From positions 7,626,001 to 7,690,000 of the forward strand of contig CAVNZM010000005.1 in assembly GCA_963693365.1 (NCBI GenBank): a DNA stretch of 64,000 nucleotides, read 5' to 3'. Under the pieces are notes generated by a model that did no database searches, had not been told where the DNA came from, and saw only the letters and a program-made list of their open reading frames with translations. The translations under genes were made by a program, and so were the position numbers. Of the stretch, positions 1 to 27,495 are shown in pieces. Positions within the stretch are counted from its first letter, which is position 1. Each line of letters begins with the position of its first letter. This DNA comes from Amoebidium appalachense (taxonomy: Eukaryota > Ichthyosporea).

Positions 1-358
1 ACATCTCAAATACACCAATCATTGTAGCCCTAGCGACCAACATTTTTGCCGATACATTCTTAATTCCTCGGGAGTCGCTTCTTCCCATGATGTGCATTTT
101 CATTTTCTTGCCGGTAGTGACACAGCCGCTGATCAGGCACTGCAGTCATACGGAACAACAAAAAGCTTCCGGGTAGCCAGTGCAGCGCCACATGTACAGC
201 TGCCAGGCAGTGGCTTACGTAGCCGCAAGCTGTGCACGGTGCTCAGCCAATTGATATCGATATATGGGGGAGTGATTGCCGCTGGTTTTACTGTAGGCAT
301 TTTTGAATGTCGATTGAATGGGACAGTGTGGCACGTGGGCAGTATACGTAGTATTGAG

Positions 359-392
<34 letters not shown>

Positions 393-1813
393 CCCACCGC
401 CCTCCCCCCCCCCCCCCCCCCCCCCCCTCCCTCTCTCCTCCACCCCCCGGCCCGACCCGCCCTCCCTCCCCAAGCTGACCACCGGGGTGGTGGCCCGGGT
501 TCCCCGCCCTCCCCTCCGAGTCCCCCCCCCCCCCCCCCCCTCCCCCCCCCCCCCCCCCCCCCCCCATATGGCCATATGCCCCCCCCCCCCCCCCCGCCCG
601 CCCGCCCCCCCCAACCGCCCCCCCGGTCGCCCCCTTCCCCCCAATCTAGATATATCGATCTCTCCCTCCCCTCCCCTCTCATCCACCACCATCACCAAGA
701 CTACTTTTAATAATACCTTTTACCTTCGTTTTAGCCAGCGCTTGGATTTTTGATGAGGGCAGGGCCCTGCATTATCGTGCACCGCTGAACATGTTGCTGG
801 GAGTGTTCGTCCTCGACTTGTGTGCCATGGATACATAGGTGTGGGTGTGTGTATATTAGTTACGTCAACTTCAGCATTGAAGGTGGGTGTGTTTGACAGC
901 ATGTACCTAATAATGCGCAATACATTCGACACAGTGGCTGCTAACCATAACCGTTAGTGGCCTGTGTGACCGTTGCATAGGGCCCTATGAACGTACGTCG
1001 TACCACATCTGCAAGTTGTCTCAGTGGACGCCATGCGCATGCGCAAACTTTGCGAATATACATAGCATTTCACGTGTACCAGACTCAATGTGTGCACGCG
1101 TGTGGGGGTCACGGCGCATGTGTGTGTCTGCGCCGATTTTTTTGTGTGTGGTTGTGTATGCATCTGTGTGTGTGTTGTGTGTGTCACTGTGTGTCAGAGG
1201 TTGGGAGTCAGTTTACTAAACTCCTTCCGGGCACAAATTTGCACGCACGTGCCTTCCGCATCATAATGACGATGCATGATGCATGGATGATTTGCGCCAG
1301 ACAACTTACCGGGGGAAGGAGTTTGCTCACGGGGGTACATCCCCCAGAGACATTTTAAGTTAGCCTCTTTTCCGAGCTATGTAGATTCGCTTCCGGCAGG
1401 GACTCCCCATTTGCAGGGGTTCTCTGTGATAGATTTTCTCCTAAATTCGGCTAAGTTTGATTTGGTAGTTTTGGCGTTGTCTTTCTTGTACATGTCTAGG
1501 TCCCCACCCAGTCACGGGTGCATAGTTATCCTGTAAATCCATTTTATGTTATATCTAGGGTGAGGGAGGGGGAGGGGGAGATGGTGAGTGAGGCGGAAGG
1601 GGCTGGAAGCTGCCGGGGGGGGGGGGGGGGGGGGGGGGGGGAGGTGGACTGGCTGCCGGATCGTTTCAAACGATGGAGCACACAAAGCAGCCTGTGACCT
1701 TGCAAAGAACACACAACGAGTATGCATCCGGCAGAAGAAGAGCGCCAGCACTAATTCAGTAGTGGGAAACGGTGTGTGTGTGTGAGGGGGGGGGGGGGGG
1801 GGGGGGGGGGAGG

Positions 1814-1859
<46 letters not shown>

Positions 1860-2319
1860 TGCGTGTGTGTATCAGTGTGGGGGAGGTGGGAGGGGTGGGG
1901 CTGGGGGGTGGGTGGGTGGGTGTGTGTGTGTGTGGGGGGGGGGGGGGGAGCGCGGGGGCCCTGGGGAGGGGGGAGGGAGGGAGGGGCGATGATATGCATC
2001 CGTGGCTAAACCTTTAGCAATTCCTTTAAAAAAAAAAAAACGACGATACATTTACAAACCGTTTGGAGGGTGGAATTTCCGACTCTGGCCATGATCACGC
2101 GCATCAGCGGGGGGGGGGGGGGGGGGGGGGGGGAGGGGGGGCACCACCCCACTCACTAGGTGGCCCAACGGTTTCTCCCTCTCCCCCCGGAGAGGGGGGA
2201 GGGGGACCCATCCACCCCTGCGGGTACCCTGGGGAGCATGGAAGAGGGGGGGGGGGGGGGGGGGGGAGAAGGGGGTACCACCACCGTGAAAGTCGATATT
2301 TACTACTCCTCTTCCCCCC

Positions 2320-2350
<31 letters not shown>

Positions 2351-2727
2351 ACCCACCCACCCACCCTCACCCCACCCCACCCCACCCACCCACCCCCACC
2401 CCCCTCCCCGCATTTTCGAATTCAAAAATCCCTATCTAATTAGATCCCATGACAGCTAGCCTACTTGGCACACAATCTTGTTTTATAAATACAACATGTG
2501 TAGATGGAAGGGGCTAGCCTCAGTAGTCTGCAACGGGGGGCGGGGGGGCGGAACACCACTGCCCATGGCCCTTGCTCTCGTTGTGCACACAAATGATCCC
2601 CAAAAATACAAGTCATCATAGAAAGGGGCATAATAACCCCCCCCCCCCCCCCCCCCCCCTCCCCCCCTCCTCCCCCAAGACACACACACACACACACATA
2701 CAAAAAAAAAAAAAAAAAAAAAAAAAA

Positions 2728-2768
<41 letters not shown>

Positions 2769-3395
2769 TTTCAAAGGAAAAAAGGAAAGAAAGGAAGGAA
2801 CGAAAGCCAGTGTTCTCGACATGTACATCTCGGTGTGCACGGACAGCCCTTAGGCTAATCGCAATTCATGTACGCGATGATGCGACTCAGCACGCAAGTT
2901 CACTCCCGTCGACCTCTACGTTTTCACTGTTGCCCCGGCACCACAGGCATGTACAAGTGCAGCAGAATGACACACAAACACCTGCGCGCAGCACAATCAG
3001 AATCTGATGCAGTCTTGCAAGTGTTGAGCTTTATTGTTTTGCTAAAAACACTGCCGCTACCGGCCAACATTCATTGAGTTTTTCAATTTTATGTAGCTTG
3101 TTGCCTCGATTTCATTTGTATGTAGCCGACCACAGTGACCGAACACCAACTGTTCTGTCATGAACATATATGTGACCGCCTGCCACACCATGATAAAAAG
3201 CGAATTTCTGGGGGCCCGGGTACGGTATCTCAAGTGTAAAACGGCCTATAGTATAGATACAGAAGCAATAGGTTGAAACCAACCGTTATAAACACACAAA
3301 AATAACAAAAAAAATGGGGGGGGAGGGGGGGGGGGGGAAGAAAGAAACCCTTTGACCGGATCTTTCTAAAGCAAGGCCCCCCCCAAACAATCTTC
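1..3395. other. Intergenic flank, no gene recognised
   Basis: This block lies downstream of the minus-strand F-box gene. Open frames in 1-360 and 987-1358 have no recognisable domain and I do not call them. It holds C-run clusters (about 360-653), a G-run plus (GT)n cluster (1617-1960), mixed G and C runs (2108-2408), and a C-run/(CA)n/A-run/(GAAA)n compound (2638-2795). A minus-strand AATAAA reads at 3035-3030, about 360 bases beyond the F-box stop codon. It could be that gene's polyadenylation signal. Confidence 0.6.
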
Positions 3396-4221
3396 CTAAT
3401 TGTCTATCAGAGGCTCAGAGAAGCTGTCGTCCCGATAGAAGCGCGAGGCGGAGAGAAGGGCCTCCCACGACGCAACAGCCACGCGTGAATTGTCGACGCT
3501 GGTGATAAAAGACACCGGAGAAAACGACGGGTGCCTAGGGGAAAAACATGAAACATACGTCGATTGCAAAATGGAATATGGTAAAAGTTGGCTAAAAGCA
3601 AACGCACAAGGTGATAAGTGCACATGCATAAGGCTTGCAGGTATAACAAGTAATAAATGTATGACTATTGGACTACTATATAAGGAGGGACACTAAAACC
3701 GAGGCAGATTAATAACTTAAAGTGCGGCAGCCACTTTTTCCGTCATACTTCGGAGCAAACACTTCTCCCTCGTGCTGTTGTATGGTGTTCGAAGGTTTCA
3801 TTGTGTTGAGTGCCAACTGAGCGCATTGAAGGGTTTACATGCAAGGGCTACGGCCACCCACCACGGTGCGCGCATGTGTGCGCATGTGTAGTAGTGTATG
3901 TGGTTTGTTTTGTTTTGTTTTTTTGTTTTTTGATTTTCCTTTCTATTTTTTTCTTTTTTTTTTTAAAAAAATATTAATAAAAAAAAGACAAAGAGGGAGA
4001 TGCAGGGTGGTGGTGGGATGTTGTGAAGGGAGGCCCATACCTGTAGCCGGTCAGGGCAATGCGACCACGGCCGGTATAGCTCAGAATCTGGCTGGGGCCC
4101 TGGTTGAAACCTGGGATTGCTGGCAGGGAGAGGGTTAGCACTGTGCATTTTACATGAGTTGCATTTGATTATATAACGGGTTAGCTCATCCCGAACAGGA
4201 ATTTGAAGATAAGATTGGGAA

Positions 4222-4254
<33 letters not shown>

Positions 4255-4357
4255 GGAGGAATGGGGCAAGGGGGAAGGGGGGGGAGGGGGGGGGGGGGGG
4301 GGGGGGGGAGGGAGGCAGGTGGTGAGGGAACAGCAGCAGCTGTTACGACGGGCTAGT

Positions 4358-4421
<64 letters not shown>

Positions 4422-4871
4422 GTGTGTGTGCGTGTGTGTACGTGTAGGCCTGTAGGTATGTGGCGCGTGCCCGCACGTGCGTGCCCACAGGCATGTTTAC
4501 TACTATTATTCTACTTATAATTATTATTATTATCATTATTTGTTTTTTTGTTTGGGGAGGGGGGGGGGGGGTTGTTGGCTACCTGCAGAAGTGAAGTGTT
4601 CTGTAGAAGAGAGACGGAGGGAGAACCGGCCGGCCGGAACGTTTGCATCACCCGTCACCTGCACAAGTTGGAAGTTTAGAATGTGTTCGTTTCGGGTGCG
4701 AGTCGGGTCGGGTCGGATCTTTCCGATCATCAGTCATGCCAGATATAGAATTTCACCTAAAATCTTTTCACGTGGTCGCAATCGTGCAAAGTGAAGTGAC
4801 GATCAAACCAAAAGCAATCTGGCTGCCCCCACCATAAGCCAGGGGAGCGAAGGGGGAGGAGGGTGGGGGGT

Positions 4872-4904
<33 letters not shown>

Positions 4905-5694
4905 GGGGGAGGGGGGGGGGGGGGGGGGGGAGGGGGAGGGGGGGGGAGGGGGGAGGTCGTCTGCATGAGAAAATGATAACGGGATGCCAGGATATCGACA
5001 CATTTCAAGTCGCAGGCTGCCTAGAAAAGATCGAAAGGGGATCATTGGCTAGAGAAGCAAGTGATCTGGTTGATATAGATCGGAAACAACAGTGAAGGTT
5101 TTTTTTTTTAATAGAAGAAAATGAGCGCAGAGAGTGGTGGGCGGAGGGGGGGGGAAGGGGGGGCTGGGGAGGGAAAAGGGAAAGAGGGGGGGGGGGGGGG
5201 GGCTAAGGCATTACATACAGATTAGAGGGCAGAACAACAACAACAAAAAAAAAAAGAATCCCACATACAAAATAAGGAAAAACCAACACAATGCCCAGTG
5301 GCTTACAAAAGCCGCTTGAGCAAAAGGCCAAGTCGGTACTGGTCGTCATGCGGGGCGGAGGGGAGGAGGGATGGGGGTCTAGAATTCGATATGAAGAACG
5401 ACGCACGCATTCACAATGAACAACACAATGCAGAGTGCAAAAAAAAAACAACACAAAGAGCATGCATAATAAGCATACCCATCCTCCGAAGGGCCACAAG
5501 TCATCCACAGTACCTACCCTGTTTTCGACCCATCCAACTCGTTCACAAGGAGGGAAGGGGGGGGTCGGAGGGGGGAGGGGGAGGGGGGGAGAGGGGGGAA
5601 GGTGGGGGGGGGGGGGGGTGAGGGTCGAATGGCTCGGTAGCTTGAGGGGTATCTACAGATATACCTATAAGAAGAGGGCGGTGGTGGCGGTGGT

Positions 5695-5725
<31 letters not shown>

Positions 5726-6364
5726 GGGGGGAGAAGGGGGGGGGGGGGGGGGGGGGGTTGGAAGCATATTTACCTTCAGTCCCACAACCTCGTCAGAACC
5801 CTCGGGCAGGTGCACTGCAATAATCTCCCTCCCATGCCCCCCATAGTCCCCAACCCACATCCCCTCCAAGGGATGTCGCATGAGATGCTCCTTCCCCTTG
5901 CGCAAACCAGGCATCAACCCCTCCACCTTAACCATACACAGCGCACGGCGGTGGTTAAGGGTTAAACTTTCAAACCCCCCCCGCAAGCAAAATTTCATCG
6001 TCGTCGGAATCGAGCCCGAGTTCTTGTTCGCCGCCGGCCCCGACCCCGACCCCCAAGAATGCGTGCAGGCGGTTTGTGATGGTGCTTGCAAATGTGGAAG
6101 AGGAGGGGGCCCGGGGAGGGTTGAGGGGACGGATGATGCATACCTGAAGGAATGGATGTGTGGTGTGTTACAAAAACGAAGAATACATGTGTGTCCCCCT
6201 TCTTCCCTCCCTCACATATGTGTGGGCCAGCACCGACAACTCTCCCCCCCCCTCCCCCCCTTGTCCCGCTATCGCACAACCAAAACCACCACAACCACAC
6301 CCCGATACACACTCTTACGTCCCAATCTCACACACACATCCCCCTCTCTCTTCCCCTCTCTCTC

Positions 6365-6422
<58 letters not shown>

Positions 6423-6502
6423 ACATACACAATAAAATAAAAAAAAACACCTCGTAAAAAATTTCTCAGAAACTTCGGCAGGGAGGCTTCGACCTCCCCC
6501 CC

Positions 6503-6549
<47 letters not shown>

Positions 6550-7278
6550 ACCCCCACACACACACACACACACACATCACATAAACGGGAGGGAGGGAAA
6601 GGAAAAGAGAGAAAAAAGTGAAAGAGGGCGAAAAGGAAAGGCAGAGAAAAGAAAGGAAGAAAACAAGTGAAAAAACACGCTACACACGTGTACACACGCA
6701 CACACGCATACCTATACACACACACACACACCCGTTTAAGCCTCCCCTCCCCCTCCCCCCGCCACCCCCCCCCCCCCCCTCCCCCCCACCCTCACACCCA
6801 CACCCACGCAACCCCTCCAATCCTCCCCCCCTCCCCCTCCCCCCCCCCTCCCCCCCCTCCCCTCCCTCCCCTCCCCCCCCCCCCCCCCCCGGGGAAAAAA
6901 AAAACCACAACCACACACCCCTACTTTCAACCCTACCCCCCCCCCCCTCCCCCCCCCCACCCCACCCCCTCCCGGGCCACACACCTACCTACCCCCCCAC
7001 CCCCACCCCCCCCCTCTCCCCCCAACACAAAAACACACACCCACCCACCGACACACACGTGCAAACGAAAAAACGTACCGGCAATCCCGTATCGTCGTGT
7101 TCAAACTGAAGCAGCCCTGCACTGTCTGGCACCTCCCCCGCCAACCTTCTCATGTTCTCCATACCCCCCATCTCCAAACGCACCTCTACCCCTTGCTCCT
7201 CTATCCTTCCGTATGGGTTGTAGCGGGCTCGGACACGAACTTGGCCACCCTCCGCTCCGGTTCCTGCAACGCTGGTGG

Positions 7279-7343
<65 letters not shown>

Positions 7344-7360
7344 AGGGGGGGAGTGCGTGC

Positions 7361-7431
<71 letters not shown>

Positions 7432-7470
7432 TGGCGGGGGGGAGAGGGGGAGTGTGTGTGTGTGTCTGTC

Positions 7471-7555
<85 letters not shown>

Positions 7556-9652
7556 GTGTGCCCATGTGTACGTGCCTGCGTGCGTGTGGTTGTGAAAGGG
7601 GGCAAGGGATGTGGATTTAATGTGGGCACATGCTTATTTATGCCCGGTGACTGGTAGAACATAATGCTGGTCATAGTGGTGGTGGTTAATTGGTACTAAG
7701 CGCATCTATGTCGATTGAGATAAAGTTAAAGAAATGTGGAAATACAGAAAGACTTTAGATATGTGGAAATACAGAAAGACTTTAGATAGGTGGAGCGCGG
7801 GGGGGGGGGGGGGGGGGGGAGGGGGGAGGGGGGGGGGGGGGGGGGGGGGGGAGGGATGCACTGAAGGGGTGGCAGCGTAGACATAAAAACTACAGGAAAG
7901 AAATTCAACACAGACAACCAAGAGAATTGTATGGGAATAGAATGCTTGGACACCAGCCAATCTTCTTCACAATATTATTTATGAGGATAGTATGGTTAAT
8001 TGGTTTTAAGTACTACTTGTCAGTCTAACCTCCCCCCCCCCCCCCCTCCTAAAACCACTCACTTGTCAGTCTAACCTCCCCCCCCCCCCCCCCCCCCCCA
8101 CCCCCACCCTCCACCCCCCTAAAGCGCTCAAAAGGAGAAGAATGAAACATGGCCTAGTTACTAGTAGGCCTGCCTTTCCATCCACTTTCAGGCAAGATTC
8201 TAAAAACGCACTGCTTCACCTGTTTAGCCAAAGAACAAATTGTTCTTTCACTCAAATAAGGGAATATCAAGGATTGCTCAAGCCATCCTCGAGCACGCGC
8301 CGGGGGGGGGGGGGGGGGGGGGGTGTTGCAGGCAGTTTGCAAGAACAACACACGAGCATGTTCAAGCAATAACTACAGTGTTGGTACACAGAAAGAAACA
8401 CCCAGATACACCAGCAAACACGGCGAAAAAAGAAAAAGAAAAAGAAAAAGCAAAAAAGCAGCCAGAGAAATCAGGAAGCATACCTTGGTCCATGGGTTCT
8501 GGCTCCCAAACCGAGTCGATGCGCAAACACAGTGTCCGGCTGCCATCGTATCCTTCCCCTTCCACTAAGGAGCATTAGGTCAGAGATTCACTTTATAGTG
8601 CCAACTATCATAATAGGATTTTTAATCTTCGTTGGTCGGGATGACACAGATATGCCGTTCATGTTAACACGGCAGCATAACCCACCAGGTTTAAATTGGG
8701 GATTCGATGTTGTCCAATGATACATCTACGTGCATAAGGGTTGCCTATTTGATGGATTTGCCTGAATGGTGCATAAATGTCTCTTGCCCCCCTCCTACCA
8801 CCACCACCAAAAACCAAAACCAACACCATCTCCTCCACCACACCCACTCTCCACTCCCCACATCGATACAAAAACATGCCACCACCGCCGCCGCCGCCGC
8901 CACAACCACCACACACAAAACACACGCACGTGTACGCACACATGCACACACACAGACACACACACACAAAAAAAAGACACCACCAAAACCATCATCACCA
9001 CACACACGCACACGCACACACCAACACAGACACGACCAAAAATTCTTTCTTGCCGTTGTACACCAGCCCCAGTTTATTCGCCAACCAAACTGCCATAAAA
9101 CAGAAGAGCCACTACACCAAAAACGAGGATGTATACAAAGTTCTGTCACAAACATTGAGCGTGAAATAAAAGAAGAATAAAACTTTGTGTAAGTTAGTAT
9201 ATTTCACGTGTTACCACACCAATCACCACACCCTAAGTGTCATTCCGCACAAGACACATGCACTATAGCAATATCTATTTTCCGCCCCCGCTTGGGCGCG
9301 CACACACACACACATCCACGCACACACACATCCAGGCACAAAAAACACATGCGAGGCATAAAAAGAATGGAAAAGAAAATGCAGACCCACCATTCTCGTA
9401 TATATATCCGTTGATGGCGCCTCTTTCCATGCGCACAAGCACCAGTCTGCCCCTTGGATGGTCTACCAGCCGCCAGTAGCCCTGTGGGTGCGGAAAAAAT
9501 AGACGATTAGAAAAGAGGTGTGTATACATGTATCCATGATAAACACACACACAGATACCGAAACACGTACCCCCGCGCGCGCGCACGCACGTGCACGCAA
9601 ACACGCACACACACGCGCACACACCACGCACCCACGCACGCACACACACACG

Positions 9653-9701
<49 letters not shown>

Positions 9702-10391
9702 GCACAAATGCCACGATGACGATGATTCTAGTGACAGCTGACATCACTTCATGCAAGCACATCCTTACTGCTTGCAGCCCTGTTTGTGTGTGTGAGCTGT
9801 GTGCTGTCGTTGCTCGTTTTGGTTCACACGTAGCTACACAGATGCTTGTGGTAAGGGCAAGGGGGGAAAGCCCCCCCCCCCACCCCCCTCCCCTCCCCCC
9901 CGTAACAACATGCAGGTTGACATCTACATATGCAAGAAGATAGCACACAAAGGCAAATAAAAAAAACACCCGGGAAACCGAAACGAAAAGTACGAAAACA
10001 ACATACCAGCATGTGGCCACACGGGACAAGCAGGTCGCGGTAGAGCTCATAATAGTGTTGAAAGGCCCACCCATCCTTGCTCTTTACCTGCAAAAATGCT
10101 GTGAGCACCATTTTCAACCGCTCCAATTCGAGCATAGATTACGAGCTTTTACGGTTGGAAAAAAGAAAAACGTCGAAGCGTGTAAAAACAAAAAAGGTTG
10201 ACAGGTGAACATTTTCAGAACTATCTGAGCAGTTAACGGCGTGACGGGTGCTTCTGCACGGAAGCCACCCCCCCACTTGCACCATTCAATCTTTTCCAAG
10301 GTGCTCTCTGATCCGATTTCAGATTCCACAGAGAAGGCCACCCCTCCTCCACCCCGCCCTCCCTTCCCCCCCCCCCCCCCCCCCCCCCCCC

Positions 10392-10454
<63 letters not shown>

Positions 10455-10763
10455 AACACAAAAAAACACAAAAAAAAGAAAAATCAAGGTGCGTCGTAGT
10501 TTTGCTTTATACACACGCTAAGGATTGATTAAAGTTTCTTAACCCACTGCCACCTCATGTTTTACCTTGTACTCCTCTTTACACCTGGCCTTCCACACGG
10601 CATCTGCCTTGGCGAGAGTGCGAAAGCGACGCGACACCTGGGCGGTTTGGCCGAGCGCACGTACTGGCAGCTTGGAAAAAATTTCGAGCCAGAGCTCGTC
10701 TGGGAGTAAGTCTGCGTACGGCTGGGGCCCTGTGGGTGTGGAGACAGATGGTGGCTCTGACAT
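3396..10763 (-). CDS. F-box protein, FBXO31-like (SCF ubiquitin ligase substrate receptor)
   Basis: Nine exons in transcript order: 10763-10566, 10087-10007, 9481-9391, 8564-8484, 7263-7079, 6143-5774, 4658-4583, 4119-4041, 3534-3396; about 432 residues. All introns are GT-AG and every phase matches. Residues about 17-60 are an F-box ([19 protein letters not shown], then [10 protein letters not shown]), the Skp1-binding module. The rest matches the FBXO31-type beta-barrel: [60 protein letters not shown], and a final [18 protein letters not shown]. An acidic SDDDE linker precedes the barrel core. FBXO31 proteins deliver substrates to SCF ligases; the target here is unknown. Exon 6 is 370 bases where 369 would be in frame: a C8 run at 5975-5982 carries one base too many. 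The ATG at 10763 is the natural start, just ahead of the F-box. Human FBXO31 is about 540 residues, so this is a shorter relative. Confidence 0.85.
4361..4417. repeat. (TA)n microsatellite
   Basis: About 57 bases of uninterrupted TA inside intron 7 of the F-box gene, flanked by G runs at 4221-4310. It is the only long TA array in a window dominated by CA/GT. Confidence 0.95.
4867..4958. repeat. G-run cluster
   Basis: Successive runs of G broken by single A or T, intronic to the F-box gene, where the sense RNA carries C. Similar clusters lie at 5570-5620, 5709-5757, 7800-7853 and 8301-8322. Confidence 0.9.
5975..5982 (-). other. One-base frame break in F-box exon 6 (C8/G8 run)
   Basis: On the coding strand the exon reads in frame from its acceptor at 6143 through the acidic stretch [12 protein letters not shown], then meets TGA just after a run of eight G. 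With seven G the frame would continue into [15 protein letters not shown] and the conserved barrel segment ending at the AAG/GTAAAT donor (5774). Both halves look coding, and both flanking introns are phase 0. So the run is one base too long, either in the assembly or in the genome. Confidence 0.8.
6368..7025. repeat. C-run / (CA)n compound in F-box intron 5
   Basis: C runs at about 6369-6408 and 6505-6549, each followed by a short (CA)n, then a C-rich stretch to 7025. The gene is on the minus strand, so the transcript has G runs and GT near the 5' end of this intron. Confidence 0.9.
7279..7581. repeat. (GT)n / G-run compound array
   Basis: (GT)n blocks at 7279-7311, 7365-7428 and 7470-7551 separated by G runs. 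On the F-box transcript this is (CA)n lying just upstream of the exon 5 acceptor at 7264. Confidence 0.95.
10365..10460. repeat. C-run then A-run low complexity
   Basis: A C run of about 80 bases with single T interruptions, ending in A-rich sequence, in intron 1 of the F-box gene. Confidence 0.9.
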
Positions 10764-11827
10764 TGTGGAGATGGGAAGGGAGAGGTGGGGGCAGAATCAA
10801 AATTAAGGTTTCGCAACCAACTTTATGAAGTAGCGTGAACTGATTGATGGCTATGCAGAGAATACGGTTGATGATGGGTGCTTAAGGGCTTCTAAGCATT
10901 CATATTGTGAGTACATTCACGCAAACTACTTTGCTCTCCGAGGCTCTGCGTACAGCCCAAAACCAGACTCTGAGGAGTTGGGCAGGAGACAGGAAAAGAG
11001 GTCACCCGCCCGGCGTTCATGTTTTTGTCCTGAGGAAAGCAGCCTGAAGGTGACTAACTCCCACAAAATCACCTTCCAGATATGGTAGTCATACTTGCTA
11101 TTTTTGGTTATTTCTTATCGCTCAGCCATCAGGGTGGCTCACTCTGACTCGAGCCCAAACATGCCCTAACCACGGCCATCTAGTGTCTAGAAACACCGTC
11201 CTAACCCACGCAGCGAACATGCACATGCACAGGCCACAGGTGTAGATGTTTTATCATGAAATCTATCTTACAGGGTTTCTGATAAGGAGTTTATTGTTAG
11301 GTTGTTCTTGTTCAGATCTTTTAGGTGTCGTGCGTCACTGGGCGAGGGGGATTCTGAGTTGTGGATAGTGGTCAGTCCGATCTGTCTTTTTTCAATCCAT
11401 TGGAAGCAGGAAAAAATTGTTGAAAGATTTATGAACTTTTTTTTAACTAATTTCTACTACATTAACACCCCTTCGCTCCCTGGATAGATCACCTGCTATG
11501 AGCTGGTGTTGTTTGTGCTATGATCGCACTTTCACAAGCAGACACCATGCCCACCCAAGTGTGTGATCCTATTTTGTGATCATGGATGAGGAAAAATTCT
11601 AACAAGAAAAATGGCAGAGGAGAATCAGCATAGTGCTGGTGGGTATACAACTACTTGGGTGTACGTGTGTATGGTTCGAAGGCTACCAGTTGTGCATGGG
11701 GACCCGTATGACTGGTCCTTTCCCTGCAACGCTTTGGCATCCCGAGGCATGCACACGCTTTCAGGGTTCTAACGATTACCCAAACCCAACTCCGAGCGCG
11801 TATTATTCTTGCGTTGTTTAAAGTTTA

Positions 11828-11955
11828 ATGTGTGTGTGTGTGTGTGGTTGTGCTTTGTGTGTGTGTGTGCGCACGTGTGTGTGTGTGCTCGCGCGCGCGT
11901 GGCCGCGTGCGTGAGTGCGAGTGAGGTGTGTGTGTGCTTGCGAAAGTGTGTGTGT

Positions 11956-12008
<53 letters not shown>

Positions 12009-12075
12009 CGTACACGCGCGTGTGCGTGTGTATGTGTATGTTGGCATGTGTGTGTGCATGTGTGCGGGCGCCTGT

Positions 12076-12150
<75 letters not shown>

Positions 12151-12209
12151 TGTGTCTTCGTGTGTGTGTGTGTGTGTGTGTGCGTGTGTGTGCGTGTGTG
12201 TGTGTGTGC

Positions 12210-12249
<40 letters not shown>

Positions 12250-12560
12250 TGTTGTGCGCGTGTGTGGATATGTACATGTGTGGGTCTATGTGCTGGATAT
12301 GTGCTTGGACGTGTATGAGTGGTGTGGGTGTGTGCTTGGGTGAACGTTTCCGCAAGGACAGGTGGGTGTTTGTGTCACGGTGTGCCTCTGTGTGCCTGGG
12401 TGCGTGTGTGTGTGTGTGTGTGTGTGTGTCTTTGTGGCTATGCATATGTGTGTGTATGTGCCCCGGTGTGTGTGAAGGAGCGCGCACACGTGTGCATTCG
12501 TGCGTACGTGTGAGAGTGTGTGCGTGCCTGTGTGTGTGTGTTGACGCGCGCGTGAGCGTG
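11828..12560. repeat. Long compound (GT)n array
   Basis: About 730 bases of mostly alternating GT with scattered GCGCGC, GTAT and GTTT interruptions. Runs of purine-pyrimidine alternation this long can adopt Z-DNA. Confidence 0.95.
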
Positions 12561-12977
12561 TGTATGTATGTGTGCACGTGCACGTCTTATTTGGGCTTTT
12601 GTGTAGGCGGGGAAGAGAAAGAAGGCAGTTTATTGCTGTTTTCTTTTTTTTTTTTTGCTGTTTATTTCACATCCTTGGTCCTTTTTTTTCATTTTCTTTT
12701 TTCTTTTCTTTTTCTTTTTCTTTTCTTTTTCTTTTTCTTTTTTTTTTTTTTTTTTTTTTTTTTTGGAAGAGGGGGGGGGGGGGGGGGGGGGGGGGGGGAG
12801 GGGGGAGGGGTAGGTCTGTGGGTCACCTCTGTATTCTCCCCTTTCCCCTTTATATTTTTCTTGGTTTGTTATTGTTATTTATTTTATTTTATTTTATTTT
12901 ATTTATTTTTATTTTCATTTTTATTTTCGGGGGGGGGGGGGGGGGCTCAGGCCTGGTTCTGGCGAAGAGAGAGAGGT

Positions 12978-13009
<32 letters not shown>

Positions 13010-13228
13010 GGTACCATACCTTGCTATTTCTCATATATGCAATAAGCAGGGGCAGAGGGTGGAGAGAGGAGGAAGGCTAGACGTGCCACCCGGCCGGGTT
13101 TTGCCCGGTCAGAGCTTCCATCTGAGCCGGCACAGGACGTTCTTGTGGGTGTCTCCCCTGCCCTCCCCCCCCCCTCCCCCCTCCCCCCTCCACCTCTCCC
13201 CCTCCCCCCCCCCCCCCCCCCTCCCCCC

Positions 13229-13360
<132 letters not shown>

Positions 13361-14089
13361 CATGCAAAACACACACACACACCTTCCCACAGTTTCCCCT
13401 CCGCTACCGCTCTACCCCCTCACGCCTTCCCGCCCCTCCTCGCCCCACCCCACCCCTTCTCTGCTTGGCCTCTCTTTACCTCATCTCAAAATGGGCTTCT
13501 GTCTAATCCGTCTTTTACCTTCACACATGGTTGGTTTCTACCACATGATTTTTCTTTCGTTTTTTTTTTTTTTTTTTTTTTTTTTGCCCCTACTCGTGAC
13601 TGGGCTCTGTTTTCGCTTTGCCAACACTTTCGGTTGGTTGAGGTAGTTATGTTTCTTTCTTGAGGTGTTTTTGAAAGGTGTGTCTTCTCCTGTGTATTCA
13701 GGTCTGCATGGTTTCCCCCAACCTTCACTTATCCTTCCCCCTCTCCCTCCCCTCCTCCCCCCCCCCCCCCCCCCCCCTTCTCCCCTCCCCCGCCCCCCCT
13801 CCCCCCGGCTGCCGGGGCGCGCATTTTGAGAGCTCCTTTATCTTTCCTTTCGTGCTTAATATTGTCCATGCCCTTTCTATTTTTTTTTTTTTTGTGGGGG
13901 GGGGGGGGGGGGTGTTGAATTTCATCCATTTGGTTTGGGGTTTGGGACGGTGAGGTCGTGGGGAGAGGGGGAGGGGGGAAGGGAACGAGGGGGGGGGGGG
14001 GGGGGGGGGGGGAGGGGGGAGGGGGGCAAGAAGGGCAGTTGACTGTGTTGTGATACTAATGGTCTCCGTATGGCTCATGACAGAGCTCC

Positions 14090-27481
<13,392 letters not shown>

Positions 27482-27495
<14 letters not shown>

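Noticed and set aside
92-360. Plus-strand open frame at the left edge with moderately protein-like composition.
   Set aside because: No recognisable domain, no clear splice sites and it runs into a C homopolymer; it could be part of a gene outside the window but cannot be supported.
7101-7674. Long frames encoding poly Thr-His, Cys-Val, Pro or Gly throughout the window.
   Set aside because: These are translations of CA, GT, C and G repeats and not genes.
9050-9110. Possible F-box exon reading [12 protein letters not shown] inside intron 3.
   Set aside because: Exon 3 (phase 1 exit) joins the exon at 8564 in phase, and the candidate has no usable donor.
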